Origin: Camarhynchus parvulus
Lineage: Eukaryota > Chordata > Aves > Passeriformes > Thraupidae
Length of the DNA: 64,000 nucleotides
Reading direction: 5' to 3'
NCBI RefSeq assembly: GCF_901933205.1
Contig: NC_044571.1
Coordinates: 59,147,994-59,211,993, forward strand
The position numbers and the translations under genes were made by a program. Positions 47,395 through 60,799 of this stretch are shown piece by piece. Positions within the stretch are counted from its first letter, which is position 1. Each line of letters opens with the position of its first letter. The notes below the pieces were generated by a model. It had not been told where the DNA came from, searched no databases, and was given only the letters and a program-made list of their open reading frames with translations.

Positions 47395-48548
47395 AGAGAG
47401 TCATGAAATAGTTTAGGTTTGAAGGGATCTCTAAAGTTCATCTAGTCCAATTCCCCTGCAATTATCAGAGACATTTTCAACTAGATCAGTTTGCTCAGAG
47501 CCATATCCAACCTGATCTTTTATGTTTCCAGTGATGGAACATCTACCATTTCTCTGGACAGCCTATGACAGTGTTTCACCACTCCCATTGTAAAAAATTT
47601 CTTCCTTATATTTCCTCTAAATCGACCCTCTTATAATTTAAAGCCATTACCCATTACCCCTTGTCCTGTTGCAGCAGTCCCCGCTAAAATGTTTGTCCCT
47701 GTCATCCTTATAAGCTCCCTTTAGATACTGAAAGGCCACAATAAAGTTTCCCCAGGTCCTTATCTTGTCTGGGGTGAACAGCCTCCATTCTCCCAGCCTG
47801 TATTCATAGCAGAGGTAGTCCCTCTGATCATTTTTATGACCCTCCTCCAGGCCCACTCCAGCAGGTCCATGTCCTTCCTGTATGGAGGATACCAGAGCTG
47901 GATGCAGCACTGCAGGTGGGGTCTCACCAGAGCAGAGCAGAGGGGTAGAATCCCCTCCCTTGCCCTCCTGGCCACAGTGCTTTTGTTGCAGCCCTGCAGG
48001 ACAGATTTGGCTTTCTGGGCTGCAGGCTCACATTGCCAGGTTGTGTCCAGTTTTTCATCATCAGCATCTCCAAGTCCTTGTTGGTAGGGCTGGTCTCAAT
48101 CCATTCATCCCCCAGCCTGTGCTCCTACCAGGGGTTGCCCTGACCCAGGTGCAGCACCTTGCACTTGGTCTTGTTAAAATTCTTGCGGTTTCCATGGCCC
48201 CATTTCTCCAACCTGTCCACCTGGCATCCCATCCCTCAGGCATGTTAACTGCACCACTCAGCTTTGTGTCATCTGCAAACCTGCTGGGGGTACACCCCAT
48301 CCCACTGCCTATGCCACAGATAAAGATATTAACAGCACTGGTTCCACTACAAACCCTGGGGGACACCATTTGTCACAAATGACCCTCTGGACACTGAACT
48401 GGTGGCATCTATCCTATGGATGAGACCATTCAACTAATTCCTTGTCCACTCACCAGTGCACCCATCAAATCTGTATAACTCCAATTTGGAGAGAAGGATG
48501 TTGTGGGAGATCATGTCAAAGACCTTACAGAAATCCAGACAGAACACA
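47395..48548 (-). mobile_element. 5'-truncated CR1 LINE with decayed ORF2 C-terminus
   Basis: Minus-strand element of about 1.15 kb. The plus strand begins with the reverse complement of the CR1 3' end (gtcatgaaatagtttagg, aagttcatctagtccaatt). Upstream in element order lies ORF2. The reverse-transcriptase active site reads FADDTKLSGAV, with FADDTKL encoded at 48,279-48,259 (the two Asp are the catalytic pair). Then come [13 protein letters not shown] residues, LVRPH and KDMDLLE...KMIRG blocks around 47,930-47,830, and AFQYLKGAYKDD with CCNRTRGNG near 47,730-47,650. Frame changes between 48,061 and 47,975 and again near 47,850 break the protein, so it is dead. The sequence stops abruptly at about 48,548, within ORF2, the usual 5' truncation of target-primed reverse transcription. 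Confidence 0.92.
48259..48279 (-). pseudogene. CR1 reverse-transcriptase active-site remnant (FADDTKL)
   Basis: Encoded on the minus strand inside the CR1 copy at 47,395-48,548. FADD is the CR1-clade form of the YxDD catalytic box. The local open frame (48,369-48,061) is 102 codons and includes the SGAV...PEG...AR segment that follows the active site in CR1. Downstream frameshifts and the missing N-terminal part of the protein make it a pseudogene fragment. Confidence 0.88.
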
Positions 48549-51200
48549 TAACAAAGCACAGGTAAAGGTTTAAAATGGTTCCTGGATCATGAAAAGTAAG
48601 CTATTCCCATTTTCCTTATTTTTAAAGAAGTGTGCACTGTGCACAATAAAGAAGTGCAGTTCATTATAATCAATTTAAAAAATAGGAAAAAAAACAAAAA
48701 TAGGATTAATAACAAAACTCATATGTACCAGGGAAAAATGTATGCTGCCTTGGCAGCATAAATTTAAATTCACTGCTGCAGTCCTCTCTGTCACATCAGT
48801 TGACTGCCTTCTTGGGAAATGTTTATGTGACTAAGGGTCAGGATCAGGCCCAATATAAATAATAATATGATCACTTAGAGGGAGCTTTACATCTGTACAA
48901 ACACTGTCTAATGAATTCCTGATGGAGTTCTGCTGTTGACTAAGGAAATCATGTGAGAACCTCCACAATAAGTGAAGCAGCAACACATTTTGGATCAAAG
49001 AAAATTGCACAGAAACTCAAATTAATATACATAGGGCTGCAGTCATTCTTGGCATATTTCCTCTGAAGTCATTTAGACCCTCTTTAGGCACTGCCACTAT
49101 TTACCTTATAGAAAAAAAAATCGTGGCCTTTGATTTGAAAGACCTTCAGCCTTTGATATCAGAGCTCTCATGTTTAACCAAGAGGACAGTCTTCAGGAGG
49201 AAGAGGGTGATATGTGCAGACTTCAGCTCCATGCAGCAGGAACTCTTTATTGCAGAGTAACCTTTTCATTTTGCTGTTGTGCAGTGTGAGCACAGCAAGG
49301 TCCGCATCCATGCCAAAGATTCCAAGGCACTCAGGAACACAAACAACTAGCAACAGTCCAAATTTAACCAGGGTATGACCATGCTGAAACCAACACCAAA
49401 TGCTGTTGCTGGATGCTCTTCTTGCAGTGAATCTCTATGGAAAGTGCCTGCATTTCTACATAGCTTTCAGGAACTACAGCATTCCCTGTAACTGCAGCAG
49501 CTGTTGTGTTGAGACACCTCCACCAGACTCTCTTCTGGCTGTCTTCACCTCCAGCCACATGCATAAGACCAGATAAAGGCACAATGAGTATTTTCAGAGT
49601 CGGACCATAAAGGACAAGTGTCCTGTCAGTTTACCTGCTAGATGTCATCAAATACTTTGCCCTGCTTTTTTACATCCTCCCATGTCCTCTAACTTAGATT
49701 CCAACAACTACCTTATCATATCCTTAAAACCCACTGAAAGATAATTTACTAAAATTAACCACTGCCCACATACTGTGGCTTTTAGACCAACAACTGATGT
49801 TTAGACACCCAAACATAGGGTGGTATAAACTGGTGTTCAGTCTATCTTAATTCCTGATGCCAACCTTCAGTGCTGACCAGTTTTTGATCCTCCAGAGTAC
49901 AAGGCCATTCGGTCTGTAACTCTGGCATGCAGGAGGAGTCTCACCAGTTGGCATGGAGACCTCTTGGCTGGAAGATTCAGCGCTGCAGAAGAGGGCCCTG
50001 CAGAAATGGCAAGAGGAAGAGTGGAGATCCATAAAGCCAGAGTCAGCATGCACCAAAAAGAATGGTGAGGGTAAACACATGGATGAGTTGTGCTGTAATC
50101 AAATGAAACCTGCACCCCCAGTGATGCAAAAGTGTTGAGTGATGAGATCTAATCAGCAGAGCCCATTGCATACGGATCCAGCCTGTAAGGATATAAATAT
50201 ATGGATGAACTGCTAGCCTTGGAACAAGTTAAAGGGAAGTAGATGCTGCAGTTACAGATCAAAGCAGCAGAAAACTCCTGACATTTTTTTTTTAAACAGA
50301 GAACTTCAACCACTGTCCAGTAAACCGGTCAAACTGCCTGCAGGGAGAAAATTTATAGAAATGATTTCTCACTACTTTAATGCTCTAAAATTAGCATTTC
50401 CAGGAAATAAGCGTGTCAGGAGGAGTGATTATTCTTGGCATAGAGTTAAACACAGTAGATAATGTTACCTGAACCACTCTTACTGGCTGCAAAATAACTA
50501 AAACATGTCCAAGGGGTTAGTTTGGTACCAAAAAAGGACCTGCTAACAGCATATTTGAAAACAAAAAACATGTCAGCAAATGAACAGGAAAATATCCTGA
50601 AGGTTTAAAGGAAGGAAATTAAATCCTAGGAGGTAGCAAGAATACATCTTTTCATGAGATTGATAAGAAAATCTCCAAGGCATGTATATTGCTGAACATA
50701 AAAATAAAATTTGAAAAAAAAGGATGAAACACAAAAACAAGAAACTAATGAACACAGCTGCCTGGCTTGGCTCGAGGGCCTCTTTGAACCAGTTAGAAGC
50801 CCTTCAGCACTTGGAAATCCGACCAAACTGATGCCAATAACAAGAAGGATGAAGTACAGCAAGGGAGAGGTAAGCAGTGAAAGAAAGAGGCTGAAAGGTT
50901 TTCCCAGAGAAGCTGTACCTAAAATTCACAGAAGCTGCTTATAAACAAGAACTCAGTGGGGGAAAATGCAGTGTCTGTTGGATTGCTAGGGATTACAGGA
51001 AGTGATTGTTAGGCAGAGACAGAGAAAGCAGGAGCCATACAAGGGATCTCTACATTATAACATGGCTGTTTCTCTTCATACTTTTAGCATTTCAAGGAAC
51101 AGCCTTTTACTGTCGTATTTTAAATGGCTTTACAGATTACCTGCCCATCTCCAAACACTTCGGTAAAGTTTACAGAAACCAGTTATAAGTTATTTTTATG
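48549..51200. other. Unique noncoding sequence
   Basis: Overlapping frames up to 82 codons, no domain. AT-rich A-runs at 48,680-48,700. No gene supported. Confidence 0.5.
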
Positions 51201-52330
51201 ATTGTTGCATGCACATATTTCCAAGCAACTAAATAATTACCATCATGTTTCAATGCAGAATATTTTTTTGCAATCTCAAAACATAATGGCACCAGACACA
51301 CTGAATAGAGAAGCATATTTTTGATTATGTCTTGGTAATAATTGCCTTCACTGCTTCATATGAATTGAATATTTAAAATATCCTCATAAAAATAGCAATC
51401 CTTTAATAGGTATTATCCTCTTCCATAATGGAAGTACAGGTCATAGAACACCTTCCTTTCCTCATTATTGATGCTGCTAGAAACCAGGTTGATAACTTCA
51501 TTGTCACTGCAACATTTCTGAAATATTTTACAGGTGTCTAAAAATGCAGATATTAACCCCTCCCTTAAGCAATTGCTCACCAGCATATGACTGAGAACCC
51601 TCTCTCTAAGAACTCCAGATAAGATGTTTGGCTTGAAATAAAAGAGTTTTTCCAGTTTCTCGGTAAGAGAGAAAAAGAGAGTTCTTTATCGAAAGCATAT
51701 TAACATATTTTGCCTCATTAATAACTTCACTGCAGCATTAATTTGCTTAATTATTGCACTTAGAATTCAACATGGTAGCTAATTAATTCAAAGGCTGGGG
51801 AAAAAAAATAAAATCATAACACATACACACAGAGCACTGTTTTGGGATCATGGGAGCACACTTTTTGGGAAAATCTTTTTTTGTTTGTTTGGTTTTTTTT
51901 GTTCTATTTCATGAAACACTAAGTCTGTGGATACAGTAAGTAAAAGTTATCTTTTTAATTATTTATTTTAATACATTTTCCCAGGTTTTCCCATTTAGTC
52001 TTCTCTCCTCGTGAATCTTCCTATAACAAATGGAGTTAATGCACCTCAACAGTCTGCTATTGGGACTTCTGACTCCATTACCCACTTTTAAGATCTTGTT
52101 TGCTTCCTCTGCAAATCTTTCTGTCTATTTTACTGACAAAGGTCAAAAGGTACACTAAATTCGTAGGAGGTCATTTGAAAACAAGAGCTCACTTCTGTCC
52201 AAACAGCCTCAAAAGGGACAAAAAACACATCCAACACCAAAACACCAATCTCCATTTCCTTAAATCCTTCATTGTAGTTGAAATATAAAATCTCGTGGTA
52301 TATGGGTCATGTGTAAAATTCTCAACATCA
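51201..52330. other. AT-rich noncoding sequence, possible regulatory block at 51,690-51,790
   Basis: No frame of 60 codons from 51,189 to 52,099. Bases 51,690-51,790 contain clustered homeodomain cores (cctcattaataacttc, gcattaatttgcttaattatt, gtagctaattaattc). T/G-rich low complexity follows at 51,878-51,902. Confidence 0.4.
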
Positions 52331-55300
52331 GAATTAGGAATGATATTCCAGTATAGCATCTTCTAAACTGCTTGCTTATCAGTTTTACCACAAGACAAAA
52401 CCACCAGAAACCAGTAGATGCTCCAGGCTACTCTGAGCTGTCTCTCAGATGATGCTACAAAAGCTGCCCAGTAACTCAGAGGATTCTCACTGGGCTGCTA
52501 CAGTGGTGCTCACAGAGGCATGCGGTCCATAGCTGTGTTAACAGAAAATCTCAACTGAATACAACTACATCAGAAAATAACTGTTTCCATCCCTGCTACC
52601 CTGCCTGAAGAAAATAGTTCCATATTGGTAACATGCTGGTATCATTGGGCTGATAACCATGCCCGGGTTGCTGGGGCAGCTCCCCTCCCACTGCAGGCAC
52701 TTTTCTGCTTCAGTCTCTTGTTGTCCTCATCCTTTTGTATTTTGTCATGTACCAGCTTGGTGACACCACAGAGGATTTCAAGGTGCTGGCCTCATCTGCC
52801 CACACTTTGATTCTCTTGGGTTGTTTGCATTTATTTAACAAGCTTGCTTACCATCACCTGTACTTTTTAATGAGAGATAACAGGAATGGGGATCTACTGA
52901 ATCTGCTGAAGGTAACTTGGATCTTTTGAAGCCTGGTATTGTAGCCGATGTTAGATTGCAAAAGTGTTGTGTTTAATGAGTCTCTCTGCTGCACTGGCAA
53001 TATTTACATAAGGATCAGAGCAGTCCACTGGTGTAAGGGTAATTTGAATGGGTTTTGTGCCCCATTCAACAGCTATTTAGCCTTGGAAGTAACTAAATTC
53101 AGTAGTCATTCTCTTTCCAGTTGAAAACATTCTCTCTTCTATGGAAAACATTCTAAAAAATTCAGAGTTCTGGTTCTTGGAAAGCCTAGATCTACTCCAG
53201 GTGTAGGGAGCTCAGCCATACAGACTAACAAGATGCAGGCAAAATATACAACAAACTAAGTTCCCTGTGCAGCTCTCTCCAAGACTATCAAAGCACACCT
53301 AACACTGATGCAGTCCCAGTGCTCACAAAATGCACCCTCAGGCATCCTACTTTTAAAAAACATCTGCAAAAGGAGATGATGAGTGTGGTATACCCTTCAT
53401 CTATTGAATAGCTTAAAGGAGCTTTTACAGAGGGTCACACAATTATCTTGTCTCTCACAATTCCTGTTCCCTCTTCCAAACCTTCTCCCTGGAATCATGC
53501 CTAAGGTTTGTTGTTTTTTTCCTGCAATGTTCCTCCCCACCTCATAAGCCCATCACCTGGTGGTTGTGACCTACATATTCAAACCCTTTCCATGAAAGCA
53601 GAGAACAAATCTGGGTCTATAACTTGGATAATTGTCATAACCAGGAGGCCACATGCAAGAGACAGATCCTTCATCATGTTCCAGATGTCTCTTGCAGAAA
53701 AATAAAGATACTTGTTCCATCCTTTAAGAAAAATAAAAATTGTTGTTTGAAAAGGTAATTGAGGTGAGACCTGCTCCTTTACTGCAGCCAGGAGGGGCAT
53801 TTGGAGCTGCAGGCTGGCAGGGTTTTGAACTTGGCAGCCCTTTGCCACCCATTCCCAGCTCACAGGTCTGGTCAGCCCTGCATATGGCCATGGAAATCCC
53901 TCTGAGAAGCCAAGCCCATGTTTGAGAGCTTCAGCTTGGCAAAAGAAAGATGGCAGCAGACCAGCCACATGGGATTGGAGCACTTCTTCCAGATCTTGCC
54001 TCTGGTTTTTGGGTATTGCAGTGCCCTGGGCTGGAAATTCTGTAGCATTCAGTGTCACATTCATTACAAAAATGATGTTTCTAAATTAAACATGAGGATG
54101 AATAATGACAGCACACACACTGTTATTTATCTGACTTTTAAAATCATTTTGCATATCTTATATATCAGACCACTTCAAAAACAGAATGAACCATAATTTT
54201 TTGTGCAGCTAACTCAATCTGCATCACCAGATTTTCCAATTCCTTCTGTGGGATAACCTGGTATCCAGGAAAAAATGGGGTTAATTTGGTACTACCTGGA
54301 TGTCCCTGCTAAGAAGTAAGCAGCAAAAAGAGACAGTTTTGCCATTGAAATGTTAACTTTTCTTTGCTGCATTGGTCCAGTTTGTGAATGAAGCTGATCA
54401 AATCACTTTAGATCAAAACTATGGCTTGAGGCTGCCTACAGTCACTTATGGATAGTCTGCTTTTGGGGCATCTTCCTTTTCTGCTGCTTCTCAGGAAAGC
54501 TAATTCCCTGGTCACAGTTCTGTGCCAAGCTATAGCATCCCCAGCAAGTTCTTTATCAGGGGAATTACAGACTGGACACCCAGAGCCAGCAGAGAGCCAA
54601 AGCTGAGCTGAATTAGCAAAAGAGTTATTTAAGGAAACATGTCTAGCATCTGTTTTATCGAGCGTATGTACTCTGCTCATTGCTGTGCACCATTAAGACT
54701 TCATGCAGAGATCATAAGGCACACATGAGCACTGCAGAAGCTCTGAGATTGCTATTTTTTTTTCCTTCTTTACTTTGCCTCATCAAGATTTCATTCAGGA
54801 TCACTCTAGCCTAAAATTACCCCAGTAGTAAAACTAAAATCCCCCTGATAATGATCTGAAGGACAAGGAGGCATCAAATACAGAGGGAATTTTCAGAATG
54901 ACTAATACACATGGAGGATGTGACCTTATTTCAGCTACAGGAGTCTGGCTAAGTGAGGACAGATGCACTACGTTATACATGAAAACACATGTTTAACCAC
55001 TGTTAGTAATGACAGGATCTAACAAGACAGGATACTCTGTCCTCTGGCTGTGCTGATACTAGCAGGAGGATGTCCCAAGTCAGCTTGCCTTCCCACAGAC
55101 TGAGGGGGAGAACACACTGGGAGAACAGCCACCCCTTCCACCATCCCATGTTCTTTGGATAGCCATTTTCAGGAGCACCTTCACCAAACACAGAGCCTCC
55201 TCCCCACCCTACCATTCGTGATGGGTGGGACAGATGAAAACCTGTGGAGCAGTCCTCTGCCACATGCTCCTGGTCCCTGGCTCTGCACACTGGGAGAACG

Positions 55301-56400
55301 AGGCAAGGAGCCATTCTCCAGGCTATTCCCAGACTAAAGCATCCCAGCTACATTATGTGGAGTTTGAACCAGAAAGGAAGAAACAACCCTGCTCAAGCAT
55401 TGAACTCACTGCCTTATTTCTGGTGCTGACCCCCCAAAAGGCACACAGGCCAGGAGGTTAATCTAAAATAACAAGAATGTTCAGAAGCTGGCAGCTGGAT
55501 CTCCTCAGGGTTCACAGGGGCTGATCAGCCACTCGTTGCTTTCATTATCTGGATTACAATAAAAAGAGAGAAAAGAGGCTAAGAGGCAGTCACTTCCCTG
55601 CAGACTTCTTGCCCAGATGTTAAACCAGCTGGCTACGAATCCCACACAGAGGCTTTGCTGCCAAAGCCAGAGTTGACAGCAGAAGATGGAAATATAGCCT
55701 CTACCTTTTCCTCTTCTGAAAAAACAGATCAAATTATCTGTATCACAGCCTGAATCTGCCACAGCAGGTGCCACCTGGGATACTGCTCTGCAGAGTCACA
55801 CATCCCCATTGGTACGATGTCCCTCAGGGTTTGGAGACGATCTTTGCCACATGCACCATCTCTTGCCAGTGGGCCTGGAAGGGCAGTTCCAGGAGGATCA
55901 CAAGCTGTGGGACCATGGGCCCCACACTTTGCATTGCTTTTGCCTGGAACCTCTGCAGCTCCATTTCTATATGACTTCACAACATCTTGCACTCCACAGC
56001 CCTGCTTCAAGCTGTCACAGTGACCCTCCTCCTAAGATTTTTCTGTTAAATCTTCACCTTCCCATTTGTCCAGCACATGTTTCATGTTTGTTTTTAAAGT
56101 ACACTGGTCATGAGAAATGCACTTAGTCCACCAGGCAGGGCAGGAGAGGTAGCTCAAACAGACACCTGCAGTGGAGAGAGAATAGTTCTGACTTCTGGTA
56201 ATTCATCATATTCTTGGCCATATGCAGGGAATTCAGCAGATCCTCCTTAGGAAAACTCCCTTGTGTCTCTGAACTGAAGGGCTGGCACTCTGCACCCTGT
56301 TCAGCCGCAAAATGCTGGCTTTCATAACAGGTAAATAAAAACATTATTGCCAAATGCTTCTCCCTTCTTGTTTCAAAAAAAACCTCAGCAGTCTGTTGAT
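52331..56400. other. Unique noncoding sequence
   Basis: Includes a 161-codon minus-strand frame (53,579-54,064) and several 90-105 codon frames. None has a recognisable domain, and they overlap frames on the opposite strand. No nameable repeat. No gene supported. Confidence 0.5.
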
Positions 56401-57240
56401 AAAAGAATTTGATTTACATAACTATCAACAATCAACCTGATAACACAGAGCAGTCAACACCGATAAGCAGAAATTGGGACATTTACCAGTTTGAGCATGC
56501 TTAAAATCTGGTGTTGTCTCTTTAAAAACAATGAAAAACCATTCTGGATAAAATCTTTCAGAATGTTTTATTTCCTCAAGAGAACAGATCTCTGTTCTTG
56601 AAAAAAAAGACTCTCTAATATTAAAATATACTTAACCTGATAGAACAGAACGTCTCCTTTGAAGTTGCTTCAATCTTTTTAAATATCTAAAGGACCTAAC
56701 CCACACAGGGCTTGCACGTTTTCAGCTTGAAAAAAAAAAATCAAAGCTTTCTCCCCTTTTTTCCCCCATGTACACTCGCTTGCCAATTATGGGAATTAGA
56801 AAAAAAAAATCAGTGTATGAAAGAGGTAGAGCTTTTTACACTTTTGTAATTATGCACAGGATTTAATCATTTGGGGAGAGGGACTGCTTGGGGGGAGAGA
56901 AGAGTTTTATTCCAAGGCACTTTCATCCTGGACCAAGTGTCAGCCACCAGGTGATTTTTCACAGGGCTCACCATGCTGCTCTGCTTAACAGCTCATCTCC
57001 GATTTGCTCGAACGATCAACAGCTCCTCATCTTCTTTATTAGTCTCTCTGTTTATCCGCCCAGCAATGAGCTCCAGCTCCCGCAGCCAGAGAACAAGCCA
57101 AGAATAGCCAGATCCAGAGCTGTGAAAGATATTCTTCCAGCATCATCTGGCTCCTTGGCAGAGTCTGCAGGCAGCTGTACTCACAGCCCTGTCCCTGCCG
57201 CTGGGTATGTCATGTGGCCATGCCATAGTGGTGCTGGCTG
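56401..57240. other. AT-rich then mixed noncoding sequence
   Basis: 56,400-56,880 is AT-rich with A-runs (56,600s, 56,730s, 56,800s) and no frame of 60 codons. 56,888-57,241 is open on plus for 117 codons (HFHPGPSVSHQV...), with no recognisable domain and no clear splice signals. Not called. Confidence 0.45.
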
Positions 57241-59150
57241 AGTATCTCTGTCCTCCTGGACACAATTTTCCTTTGATTCACCTTGAATTCCAGAAACTCA
57301 TTGTATGACCCTTGTCTCAGATTTGATAAATAAGGGCTTGCTTTTTTATTTTCTTTTTTTTTCTTTCTTTTTTTTGTTTTTTAATGGCTGCCCATAAAAA
57401 ATAACCAACACCTCTTGTTTCTGCTGTCATACTTTATAAATCTACTTGCTGCCTTTCAGGACCATTCCCTTTGCCGTACAGGGCGTACTTCAGTGGCACT
57501 TTTTCACAGCACACGAGCAGGATCTTTTCCAGCTGATTTGTAGCACAGGGGCTGGACTTCTTCACTGAGAGATAAACAAAAAGACTGAAAAAAGAGGCAT
57601 GGAGCAGAGGACAGGAGGGCTACCTCACAGCTGCTCTGGAGATTAGACCTACATTAATCAATCCATGATTTTCAAAATATATTTACCTCTTTTTTCTTTT
57701 TTTATCAGGAAAGCACACCAAAAAATTAAAGTAAGCAAAATATTATTCCTGATCTGGAGGATGCAATCCCATACAGCTATTGCTTTGTGCTTTTCACTTC
57801 CTTCTTTCTTTCTTCCTCCTTTTCTTCCTTTCACAAGAAAGACCAGTAAAAGCTCTGTGTATATTAGATACAAGCCTCATCTATAAAAATACTGTCATAA
57901 AATATTACTCATATCACACTGTTGCACAGTCAAATTTCATAGGAAACAAAGCATTACGTGCAACATAAATTACATCAGCATTACAACTTGGGCATAAATT
58001 ATCTGAACTAAACAAAATCTGACCTTGTTTCTACTAGTTTGGTCAGTGTCTCCGTTTTAGATGCTGCAGGTCATCCTTAAACATAAGTTTGTCCTTTCAG
58101 TTGATTTTTACATTTAAATTGATTTAATAAATCATGACATAACAAGCATTAGAATATAAGCATTTTATACCTAAGGAACTAGCAGTCTGTCATCTTCATC
58201 AGTAGATGTGACACAGCTGAACATTTGAATCAAAAAAAAGAGAATATTTCCATGGACTGCAACTGATGCAATTGCATACAGGCATTTATTTGTCTGCTTA
58301 AAGTTTCAAGCCCAATAGTTTTTTCCTTTCTTATTGTATTTGTCTAAATCCAATTGTGAGTTCTTCAGGGCAGCAATCTGTCTCCTCATATGTTCGTAAA
58401 GCTCCATGTACACCTATGGCACTCTGTAATAAGTAATTTCTCATCTGTTTATGATTAGAGAGGGATTTCAGGTGAAATATTGCAAATTGAAATAGACAGG
58501 CGATGAGGACAGCTCACATCCTTGGGTCGGACATGGTCTTCAGCACAGGATGGCAGCCAACATGCTATGCACAGTTTGAGCTTGCCCACGTGCAGCTCTA
58601 AATGCATTTTGAGAGCCACCCTACAACCATCCCCCATGCCCTGACACCATGCCCTTAGACAACACGTTCTGCAGCATGGGAGCACTCCCCATGAAATGCT
58701 TTGTGCTGCCATACACATCTGTTTATGAGGATTTATAAGGATATCTACTGTTCTTTCCAGGGTTACTCTCTGGGAGCAACCAGACATGCTGTGGAGTGAT
58801 GGGAAAGACAGCGAGTGCACTGTCTCAACAGGAGGTGGAAAGAAAGTGGGACAAGCCACAGAAGGGGGAGCAGAGGGAGAAGGTGAGAATGTATTTTATT
58901 AATAGGATCACCTGGTGACTTGCTCAAGGGATGAACACATCCACACCAGTCTGTTCCCCACTTAATGGCAGTTGGTTTGTGCAGGTGATATATCTAACCT
59001 GAGAGTCCAGCTGCCTGATGTATGCACAGATGAAGCTCCCAGCATGCTTAGGATTACCATATTTATGATAGCAAGAAGATATGTGATAGCCTTCTGGGAG
59101 CAAGCATCAGATCAGGCCTCTGCCTGCACCCCAGGACAGGATGATGCCTA
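57241..59150. other. Noncoding sequence with T-rich low complexity
   Basis: T-rich tract at about 57,344-57,382 and C/T-rich tract at about 57,795-57,833 (ttcttcctcc-type). A 134-codon minus frame (58,455-58,859) has no recognisable domain. No gene supported. Confidence 0.5.
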
Positions 59151-59159
59151 TTGGTGGCC

Positions 59160-59660
59160 ATCTTAAAATCCCTCATCTTCCAGAAACTCAGCCCTACACA
59201 TGCCCTTGCTGCCCCCAAGGACAAGGGCTTTTCCTCAGCCCTTCCCAGTCCAGATTCCTCAGCTTCTCACAAAGTGCCTATACTCAACATTTGTAGTCCC
59301 AGACCTCTTAAACCATCTCAGAGCTCAAATTCCCCAGCTACTTTCAGACCTAGCCTCTCCCACTCCAGCTGCTGTCCCCAAAGCAGCATTCTCACCATAT
59401 TTCTCCCATCACTTTTCCCAACAAGACCTCAGCTCCCCAGGCTTCCCCAAACCCCATAACATTCCCCAACCCTACACCACAGACTTGCCATCTCACAGCT
59501 CCCCTCATCCCTCCAGGGTATACCCATATTTCCCCCCTTTCAAATAATCCCACCAAGTCCCTTTACCACCCAGTCCCCCCCACGTGGTCCTCCCCCTCCC
59601 ACCTCTGCTCACAGCCCAAATTTTCCCATCTCCCCATCTCCCTCTCTATGCAGAGAGCCC
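59160..59660. repeat. Strand-asymmetric C/T-rich, G-poor tract
   Basis: About 500 bases in which the plus strand is dominated by C, T and A with few G. Loosely repeated phrases such as ctccccag, cccatc and ccccaa recur without a fixed period. Two plus-strand frames (102 and 115 codons) are open only because of this bias and encode Pro/Ser/Leu-rich low complexity. It looks like a degenerated simple repeat or minisatellite; the complementary strand is G-rich. Confidence 0.6.
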
Positions 59661-60799
59661 TACCTGTCTGCATCCCTGCCATTTTTATCTGTCATGCTGC
59701 TGACAGGCCTGACATCCCAATGGGAGCAGACCTCCAGCTTCCAGCTTACCCCACCAGATGAAACTCCACAGCTCCCTTTCCCTGCCCACTTATTCTCCAA
59801 GAGTTAGTCTAGAGGAAATTCCCATCCATAAAGACTTCACTGGGATTTTAGGTGTTTGGAAGGGTTTTAGAAAAATAAAATCAGTAGCTTGATTTGTTTC
59901 ATTTCAGGATTTCAAAAGGACCTAGCAACAGGCTGACCCACTGCCCTCTGTGGAGTGCTGTTTTAATGGCAACACAAGGAGATGTCTTGCCCAAGAATAC
60001 ACACAGAGCCCAAGACCTGAATCTTCAAAGTTCAAGGCACACCTTAACTAAACGGTGCCTGTGCATCATTTTTGACCACCCAAAATCAGTTCTGCACAGC
60101 TTTGCTTTAAGGCTCACCTGGGTCTTCAGCCTTTGATCACCTTAGAAGCCTCTTTTCTTCCTCAAAAAGCTGCAGCCTCCAAATAAAGCTTTGCTTCGAT
60201 TTATTCTCTAAAGCCACATTCCCAAAGCAGCAAAGCAAGAAAGTCCCATGCAGAGGTTTTTTCCTCAAGGCAGGAAGAGCAAAGAAGGTTTACAGCTGCA
60301 GGGTAAAGGAGACCAAGAAGGTCACTGCACACCTGGAGGACAGTAACAAAAGAAGTCACCACCTGGGCAGCCAAAGTTTGTAGCTTAATAAGCAATCACT
60401 GATCTAAACCTCCATCATGCCAGCTTGTGTCATTACAGGGCAAACAGGACAGGGTTTTCCCTCCACAGACCTATATATTTCCAGGGCTATGACACCCAAG
60501 AGAGCTGCACTGGAAGTGCATTGGTAAGACTGCAAAGTCAGGCACTTAAACTAGGAAATATGAGGCCTAAGGTGGTCTTTGCAGCACCAGTCACACTGTG
60601 ATGCAATCCTTATGTGGCCAGAGAAGTGTCACTTCTCCACCATTCTCCCACTCTGCTCCGCAGACCCAAGAGCTTCAGTGGCGTACTCTGGGTCCTTGCT
60701 CCTTGGTCATAATTTCCTCACATCACTCAATCCCTGCTTAGGATGGAAGCAATAATTTACTCATAGACTTTTCTTTGGCCTTCTCTGCTCTTAAATTAG
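59661..60799. other. Noncoding sequence, possible ancient repeat at 59,930-60,060
   Basis: ggagatgtcttgcccaagaa, acacacagagcccaagacct and aatcttcaaagttcaagg resemble the MIR/L2-type antisense phrase 'gtgacttgcccaaggtcacacagagccagaacctgaacc'. The similarity is suggestive only. Frames up to 80 codons lack domains. Confidence 0.35.

Noticed and set aside
52735..52800. Possible antisense CR1 fragment (accagcttggtgacaccaca)
   Set aside because: Only one phrase resembles the CR1 region around the active site, and the flanks do not continue the match in either frame.
53579..54064. 161-codon minus-strand open frame
   Set aside because: No recognisable family or motif order; ordinary base composition; overlaps plus-strand frames of 61-92 codons.
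59151..59547. Two overlapping plus-strand frames of 102 and 115 codons
   Set aside because: Both are open only because of strong C/T bias; products are low-complexity Pro/Ser/Leu.
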